Made by a program: the position numbers and the translations under genes. The notes under the pieces were generated by a model. The model did no database searches, had not been told where the DNA came from, and saw only the letters and a list, made by a program, of their open reading frames with translations. Positions 5,201 through 8,219 of a stretch of DNA of 8,219 nt are shown piece after piece. The DNA comes from CAYPPG01 sp964412555. GTDB lineage: Bacteria > Hinthialibacterota > Hinthialibacteria > Hinthialibacterales > Hinthialibacteraceae. Within the stretch, counting starts at the first letter, position 1; each line of letters begins with the position of its first letter. The stretch lies in contig CAYPPG010000134.1 in the NCBI GenBank assembly GCA_964412555.1, positions 1 through 8,219 on the forward strand, given 5' to 3'.

Positions 5201-7883
5201 TGAAGGAATAAGCACCGGTTTGCGAAGGAACACCGCTAATATTTCCCGACGTATCCAGCAGTAATCCGGGAGCAAGATTCCCGCTGGGATGCAGAGGAGA
5301 AATACTCGTAATTTTAAATCCCCAACCGGTTACGCTCCCATCCGAGCGAAGGGTAATAATAACTTTAGAACCAGGCATGGTTACCGTCTTCCCGCTTAAT
5401 TCACTGCCGGTAAACGGACTGCCTGGAATATTGTTCCCGTTTCCGTCTTTCACATAGATGCGATCATACCCGCTTTCAACTTGTGTGCGGGCATCGAACG
5501 TCACACGAATCTCGTTGGGCACTCCCGGCACCGAATAGCTCCATGTTCGATAAGTATAATTCGAATAAGGATGAGGCGATTCGGGAAAACTCACCGGCGC
5601 TTCCGGCCCGATAAACGTATAAGGCAACACTCCACCTGAAATTTGCAGGCTTTGGAAATAAGCGGTTCCTCTCGATCCACGTGGTAAACGTGATTCAGTC
5701 TGTATCACAAGCGGATCGGCTACAATGATGGTATATTCCCGCTCGGTATACGCTCCCACCAAATCCCTGACACCGATGGCAAAGGTAAATGAACCAGATA
5801 TAGTTGGTACACCCGTAATATTTCCAGTGGAAGCATCCAAATATAATCCTGGTGGTAAACTACCTGAAGCAACTAAATAGGTGTATTTAGGAGTTCCACC
5901 TGTTACTCGAACTCGTGGATTATAGGGCAAACCGGTCTCTACCGCTGGTAATGATGTGGTTTCTATATTCAAAAGACCGGGTGTAGTGAGTTGAACATTT
6001 AGTGCTGCCGGTTGACCTGGGATGACTATTACCATCCCGATTGTCACGGTCTGATACCCCGTTTTGCTCACCGTTACATCATATACACCCGGCGAAAGAG
6101 AGACAAACTCGAATTCCCCTTGCGGATTGGTTGCAACGCTACGCCCACCGACAACCGTGATGATGGCATTGGCAATCGGGCGACCCGTCGAAATATCAGT
6201 AACCGTTCCCGACAAGGGAGCCGGACTTTTCGGCGTTGGAGTGTTTGTCGGTGTAGGAGGAACAGGCGTATAGGTTGGAGTCGAAGTGTATGTTGGGGTA
6301 GGAGTGGGCAATTCGGCCAGCGGAATAACAGATGTTTGACTTTCCACGATCATCCCTTCCGCATCCCGTACAATCATTTCAACCCAAACAGAATTTTGTA
6401 TAGTCTCAGGGGGCGTCCATTGATAACTTCCGGAAATTGTCGCTTGTAAGCTTGTTATGATTTGATCCGTAAAAGGCCGTTCTCCCGATACGCTGTAATA
6501 AATATCAATCGTACTGGCTGGAGGAGGTGATTCGATTTGCCAAACCAATTCTATGGGCTGATTTACCAATAATCGGAGAGAACGATTGGAAGAAGTTTGC
6601 GTTGAATTAGGAGATCGGGCTTGAAATAATTGAATCAACGTATTCGAAACTAATGCAAACCTGCCCAACGAAGAAATCTGTTCCCATTGCGGGATAACGC
6701 GATAAGCTTCTCCGGCTTTCCAATCGGCGGGTGCGGTGTCATGCCATGTTACAGTCCATTCATCTTGTTGTTCTGAAAATCGCAATTCACCACGATCAAA
6801 CTGCTGAATAATTTCATCACTCCTGCGATACTCATCCGTTTTGGGGGCACCGAGATCATGTGGGCCAAACAGCCCGTGAAGATATGACTGATATTTCTGT
6901 GCCAAGGTGGATTGAGGCGGTTTGTATAGCCCCCACATTCCTTCTTTCAAAAGAAAACACCGATTCATTCCACGATTATAGATTAACGCGGTTTGCCCAT
7001 CGCTGCCATACCGTGTTCGTGTATCGTTATTTAGGAAATCTTGAATGATGACCTTGTGAATAGGATCATCATCCGGCCATTGATGAACATAAACCGAACT
7101 GCCATTGTCGAAGGGGAATCCCAACTTGACTGGCCCATCATATCGATTATACGCATTCAAAAAAGCTTGCGATGTTCCATCCTCTTTCCAACTGCCGGGA
7201 TAACGGCTATCCGAAAACCGCCCGACATGCTGAAGGATTCTCATTACTTTCGATGCAGCAGCGAAATCAGAACCGAAATTTGTGCTTTGCTCATATCCTC
7301 TAAACCATGCTCTAGGATCATTTTGAATGGCGGTTTGTGCATCAGATAACCGGATTCCCATATGCAGATGCTCTAAACCATCTCCATTAGGATCAGGATT
7401 GCCGCCATCCGGATGTGATGAATTGTTCACATACCCGATTATGGTATTTAATGTGCCGACCGATCCGCTTGAAATCGTTTGACCTTCCCGCCAATTTAAT
7501 CCATTACCATTTCGCTCGCTACTTTTTCTCAAGTGACCGCAAATTGATAAAATATGTCGACTTTCAACGATGTTGCCATATGCATCTTCGAAAGCGTATG
7601 TACGCCCCAAATCGTGTTCGATAACAACAACCAGTTCGCCATATCCTTCCGCGCTTCGGTATACCTTAATGATTCCATCCCCTATAGCACGAACAGGCAC
7701 ACCTTCATCCAGTTTGATATCTTCACCGAGATGATCTTGATCATAAAAAAATGATCTTCCATCATAAGAACCAGGAGTGTAGGGCCAGACAGGATGTTCC
7801 CATGAAAAGGCTATTCCATTTGTGAATATTATTGAATAAACGAAAAATCCCCAACGTAAAAAACAAGTGCTCTGCGGAAACAT
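2220..7883 (-). CDS. Giant exported M23 peptidase with Ig-like repeat stalk and CUB-like insert
   Basis: The protein has 1887 residues. Residues 1-27 are a signal peptide (hydrophobic WGFFVYSIIF, probable cleavage after AFS). Residues 28-198 form an M23/LytM peptidase: H51-x3-D55, GH117, and H172-x-H174, the residues that bind zinc and catalyse peptidoglycan cross-bridge cleavage. Next are LGFP-like segments (243-376), an Ig-like domain (435-522), a Pro/Thr linker (527-556), a carboxypeptidase-regulatory-like domain (555-634), nine He_PIG-like repeats (637-1539) with a CUB-like insert (760-863), a second Pro/Thr linker (1541-1565) and two beta-sandwich modules (1566-1887). Only two cysteines remain after processing (C115, C309). 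No LPXTG, membrane anchor or known C-terminal sorting signal is seen. GAGAGGT lies 7 nt before the ATG. I infer a secreted or surface wall hydrolase or adhesin; the substrate is unknown. Confidence 0.88.
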   Translation of the reverse strand: MFPQSTCFLRWGFFVYSIIFTNGIAFSWEHPVWPYTPGSYDGRSFFYDQDHLGEDIKLDEGVPVRAIGDGIIKVYRSAEGYGELVVVIEHDLGRTYAFEDAYGNIVESRHILSICGHLRKSSERNGNGLNWREGQTISSGSVGTLNTIIGYVNNSSHPDGGNPDPNGDGLEHLHMGIRLSDAQTAIQNDPRAWFRGYEQSTNFGSDFAAASKVMRILQHVGRFSDSRYPGSWKEDGTSQAFLNAYNRYDGPVKLGFPFDNGSSVYVHQWPDDDPIHKVIIQDFLNNDTRTRYGSDGQTALIYNRGMNRCFLLKEGMWGLYKPPQSTLAQKYQSYLHGLFGPHDLGAPKTDEYRRSDEIIQQFDRGELRFSEQQDEWTVTWHDTAPADWKAGEAYRVIPQWEQISSLGRFALVSNTLIQLFQARSPNSTQTSSNRSLRLLVNQPIELVWQIESPPPASTIDIYYSVSGERPFTDQIITSLQATISGSYQWTPPETIQNSVWVEMIVRDAEGMIVESQTSVIPLAELPTPTPTYTSTPTYTPVPPTPTNTPTPKSPAPLSGTVTDISTGRPIANAIITVVGGRSVATNPQGEFEFVSLSPGVYDVTVSKTGYQTVTIGMVIVIPGQPAALNVQLTTPGLLNIETTSLPAVETGLPYNPRVRVTGGTPKYTYLVASGSLPPGLYLDASTGNITGVPTISGSFTFAIGVRDLVGAYTEREYTIIVADPLVIQTESRLPRGSRGTAYFQSLQISGGVLPYTFIGPEAPVSFPESPHPYSNYTYRTWSYSVPGVPNEIRVTFDARTQVESGYDRIYVKDGNGNNIPGSPFTGSELSGKTVTMPGSKVIITLRSDGSVTGWGFKITSISPLHPSGNLAPGLLLDTSGNISGVPSQTGAYSFTIQVADAEGRIVEKQFNLEIIDPLAIETNRIHDGIVGQVYNQKLEASGGAGQLLWEVYAGVLPRGLSLHPQSGMLSGTPLEETYGSIVIAVSDEEGRIVYQDFTLKVSKPLRILSTTLPNALKDEPYSELIRFEGGQEAYTFTLEGNLPDGLSLDPATGIISGIPTAAQFSNFSISIADSSYPTRQSVSQPFSMRVTSDLTITSSAVLPNAKENVEINAVILVAKGGPSPYRWNLQSGYMPDGVSLNENTGEISGTPSFRGDYIFSIQVTDASGRIAGKEFFLHVSDDLSIETTVLPDGAKDVEYRNALEAKGGIPPYTWRLRSGTLPDGLSFNANGTIEGTPASRQTYSFTVEVNDSDSPAQTMQYTYIIDVQDTLFISTRRIPNARVDEAYTTTFHAQLGVPPYQWRLESGILPPGVELITSPTVARIEGIPAEPGTYTFVLVVSDFGTPVQTSTYEYTMQVYGEIDIERVELKSALVGVPYSENFIASGGQLPYVWRIVEGKLPNGLNLNQSTGHIFGLTTLGVGQSSEFTVRVTDSGEPFGFDEKTYVIRVIEGIEITTFTLTRGIEFVPYSVTLEGQGGISPYHWSILSGRLPNGVTLNANTGKIAGTPEETGRFEFTIQMMDASDTPFVDSRTYAWEIIENPAPPTPTPMPPPLFTPTPSPTPLISLIDLHDFVSYPVTGYELTSSIEYGAVPTDNAFAGATDGEGMIVTLQSGQGVFLQYNGIIDLNDPAIELSVSVRSDNPAVELALVSIANPVDGSLGYVNPIKSEVPVDRWGQMRLIYDSPTEQIIPVLQFVLSSAAPAGTQARIYVDNFGIQPYRESANATMRFMADSTFDSIGPDLNGLNVNAFLPEGAVPGFVSLTSGLSGQGIRLELLPNQLATHFAMLIDPGAEPSDLYGNVLMSSVMMKRERSEDGMTALVITDGEQTVATFLKVNHLPLGEFRKVFVGGNFASGEKEMLPIVVVQYGGPDVTGSVVLDEIKFWRNE
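2223..3188 (-). other. Two tandem beta-sandwich modules at the C-terminus of the giant protein
   Basis: Residues 1566-1887 divide into two halves of about 155 residues. The first ends in ARIYVDNFGIQPY, the second in GSVVLDEIKFWRN. A final strand with a V-D-N/E-hydrophobic motif is typical of jelly-roll carbohydrate-binding or galactose-binding-like modules. No binding residues can be assigned. Confidence 0.55.
3267..5975 (-). repeat. Nine He_PIG-like Ig repeats within the giant protein
   Basis: Nine units of about 88 residues start near residues 637, 724, 916, 1004, 1092, 1182, 1270, 1360 and 1451. Each has the pattern SGG-x-PY-x-W, then SG-x-LP-x-GL-x-L, then TG-x-I-x-GTP, then a YxFTIxVxD strand. 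Unit 2 is split by the CUB-like insert. The units are divergent in sequence, so this is an old array and not a recent tandem expansion. It probably forms a rigid extracellular stalk. Confidence 0.87.
5295..5606 (-). other. CUB-like domain inserted in Ig repeat 2
   Basis: Residues 760-863: SPHPYSNYTYRTWSYSVPG, then IRVTFDARTQVESGYDRIY, VKDGNGN, FTGSELSGK and LRSDGSVTGWGFKI. The S-x-HPY start, the ESGYD-x-I/V-Y-V-x-DG centre and the SDGSVTGWGF end match bacterial CUB-like domains. Flanking sequence supplies the two halves of one Ig repeat (SGGVLPYTF before; NLAPGLLLDTSG after). Confidence 0.75.
5982..6224 (-). other. Carboxypeptidase-regulatory-like domain of the giant protein
   Basis: Residues 554-634: LSGTVTDISTGRPIANAIIT, then TNPQGEFEFVSLSPGVYDV and SKTGYQT. 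This is the classic prealbumin-like beta-sandwich pattern. Its role is structural; it links the Pro/Thr segment to the Ig-like repeat array. Confidence 0.85.
6756..7157 (-). other. LGFP-like repeat segments of the giant protein
   Basis: Residues 243-376 contain KLGFPFDNG and, about 90 residues later, DLGAPKTDE followed by QQFDRGELRF. L-G-x-P followed by an F-x-x-G-x-L/I element is the signature of LGFP repeats, which are found fused to wall-active and cell-surface enzymes. Spacing is irregular and only two units are seen, so the match is moderate. Confidence 0.5.
7290..7802 (-). other. M23 (LytM-type) peptidase domain of the giant protein
   Basis: Residues 28-198. HLGED (H51, D55) and HLHMG (H174) give the three protein zinc ligands of this fold; H117 in CGHLR and H172 match the two catalytic histidines of LytM. 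The gaps D55-H117 (62) and H117-H172 (55) are longer than in LytM. The second gap contains D164-x-N166-x-D168-G-x-E171, a calcium-loop-like motif immediately before H172. Confidence 0.85.
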
Positions 7884-7950
7884 TGTTGGTACCTCTCTAT
7901 TTGATAAAGGCTAATCAGCAGCCAATTAAGTTACTTTAAAATCTCGGAGA

Positions 7951-7978
7951 GATAATTTTTTGAAAAAATCTTATTATC
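7951..7978 (-). other. A/T-rich hairpin in the leader of the giant gene
   Basis: GATAAT and TTTTTT (interrupted by a 4-base bulge) pair with AAAAAA and TTATC around a one-base turn. It lies about 68 bp before the start codon and downstream of the candidate promoter. Stability is low, and it is not a convincing terminator or riboswitch. Confidence 0.3.
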
Positions 7979-7982
7979 AAAT

Positions 7983-8002
7983 TTATCCCCACTAATCCCC
8001 AC
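7983..8002 (-). repeat. Two tandem 10-bp direct repeats at the start of the giant gene's leader
   Basis: GTGGGGATTA is followed directly by GTGGGGATAA (9 of 10 identical). The 10-bp period is one helical turn, and the pair begins about 12 bp downstream of the -10 box. The position suits a regulator binding site overlapping the transcription start, but two units could be chance. Confidence 0.4.
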
Positions 8003-8013
8003 ACCTGTTTGTC

Positions 8014-8042
8014 ATAATCGCATACTTTATAATGAATGTCAA
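8014..8042 (-). promoter_or_regulatory. Candidate sigma70 promoter of the giant gene
   Basis: A perfect -35 box TTGACA (8037-8042) and GATTAT (-10, 4 of 6 consensus bases, 8014-8019) are separated by 17 bp. They lie in the 259-bp A/T-rich gap upstream of the gene, just after the terminator of the preceding gene. The leader would be roughly 120 nt. Confidence 0.5.
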
Positions 8043-8104
8043 TGTAACCATTATTTTTTTGTCATCCAAAAATTGTTCGACAAATATTATCTTCATGAAG
8101 ATTG

Positions 8105-8136
8105 AAAAAATAAGAGAATTGCATAAAAATGATTCT
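8105..8136 (-). terminator. Intrinsic terminator of the upstream partial gene
   Basis: AGAAT-CAT pairs with ATG-(CA)-ATTCT around a TTTT loop, followed by C and then TTATTTTTT. An alternative, longer pairing is GAGAAT/ATTCTC. It begins a few bases after the TGA stop at 8143-8145. The stem is A/T-rich and weak, but the U-tract and position are right. Confidence 0.5.
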
Positions 8137-8142
8137 GTATTC

Positions 8143-8219
8143 TCACTCCTCATCCCAACTCCCCGGCAACTCCCTTTCCAATTTAAACGCATACTCAACC
8201 GCATACTCATTGCTCGCAT
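8143..8219 (-). CDS. 3' end of an unknown gene entering from the right edge
   Basis: The frame from 8217 reads ASNEYAVEYAFKLERELP, then GSWDEE and TGA. It is a plausible amphipathic C-terminal helix with an acidic tail. The terminator-like hairpin directly after its stop supports this frame. An overlapping frame starting with ATG at the window edge (MRAMSMRLSMRL and onward, running to 7992) passes through that hairpin and the promoter and has no natural composition. Twenty-four residues are not enough to identify the gene. Confidence 0.5.
   Translation of the reverse strand, partial: ASNEYAVEYAFKLERELPGSWDEE

Noticed and set aside
6012..6449. Plus-strand open frame of 145 codons opposite the Pro/Thr linker
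   Set aside because: It is an antisense shadow of the giant gene, rich in Arg/Asn because of the reading frame opposite Pro/Thr codons, with no ribosome binding site or domain.
7992..8219. Open frame of 75 codons on the minus strand starting at the right edge
   Set aside because: It runs through a probable terminator and promoter and has unnatural composition. The frame two bases further on gives a better C-terminus ending at 8143.

Overview
All recognisable genes lie on the minus strand. The window looks like an accessory stretch of a bacterial chromosome of moderate GC. It combines several small toxin-antitoxin type genes, dispersed palindromic intergenic repeats and one giant exported multidomain protein with Pro/Thr-rich linkers. 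That style is common in large genomes of poorly cultured bacterial phyla, but nothing here fixes the taxon and I do not assign one.

Reading in the direction of transcription (high to low coordinates): the last 24 codons of an unknown gene (8143-8219) end at a likely intrinsic terminator (8105-8136). A candidate sigma70 promoter (8014-8042), with two tandem 10-bp repeats just downstream of it, precedes a 1887-codon gene (2220-7883). Its product has a signal peptide, an M23 (LytM-type) peptidase domain with every metal and catalytic residue present, LGFP-like segments, a carboxypeptidase-regulatory-like domain, nine putative-Ig (He_PIG-like) repeats and two C-terminal beta-sandwich modules. A CUB-like domain is inserted inside the second Ig repeat. 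I infer a secreted or surface-displayed peptidoglycan hydrolase or adhesin with a long stalk.

Downstream, the region 1-2219 is divided by three copies (A 56-189, B 961-1094, C 2120-2219) of one palindromic repeat, all in the same orientation. Between C and B lies a PIN-domain toxin gene overlapping an antitoxin-like gene, followed by a third small antitoxin-like gene. Between B and A lies an orphan antitoxin-like gene followed by a translationally coupled hicB-hicA pair. Beyond A, a ribosome binding site and start codon at position 21 show that another minus-strand gene begins and runs off the left edge. A second, smaller hairpin repeat occurs twice (1351-1390, 2072-2110).

The most notable points are the repeat family and the domain nesting in the giant protein. 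Two of the repeat copies carry an identical 39-bp twin-hairpin core that the third lacks, and two copies sit at or one base past a stop codon. The window therefore reads as stabilisation or defence modules placed between repeats, next to a large extracellular protein. No tRNA, rRNA, CRISPR array, transposase or integrase is seen.
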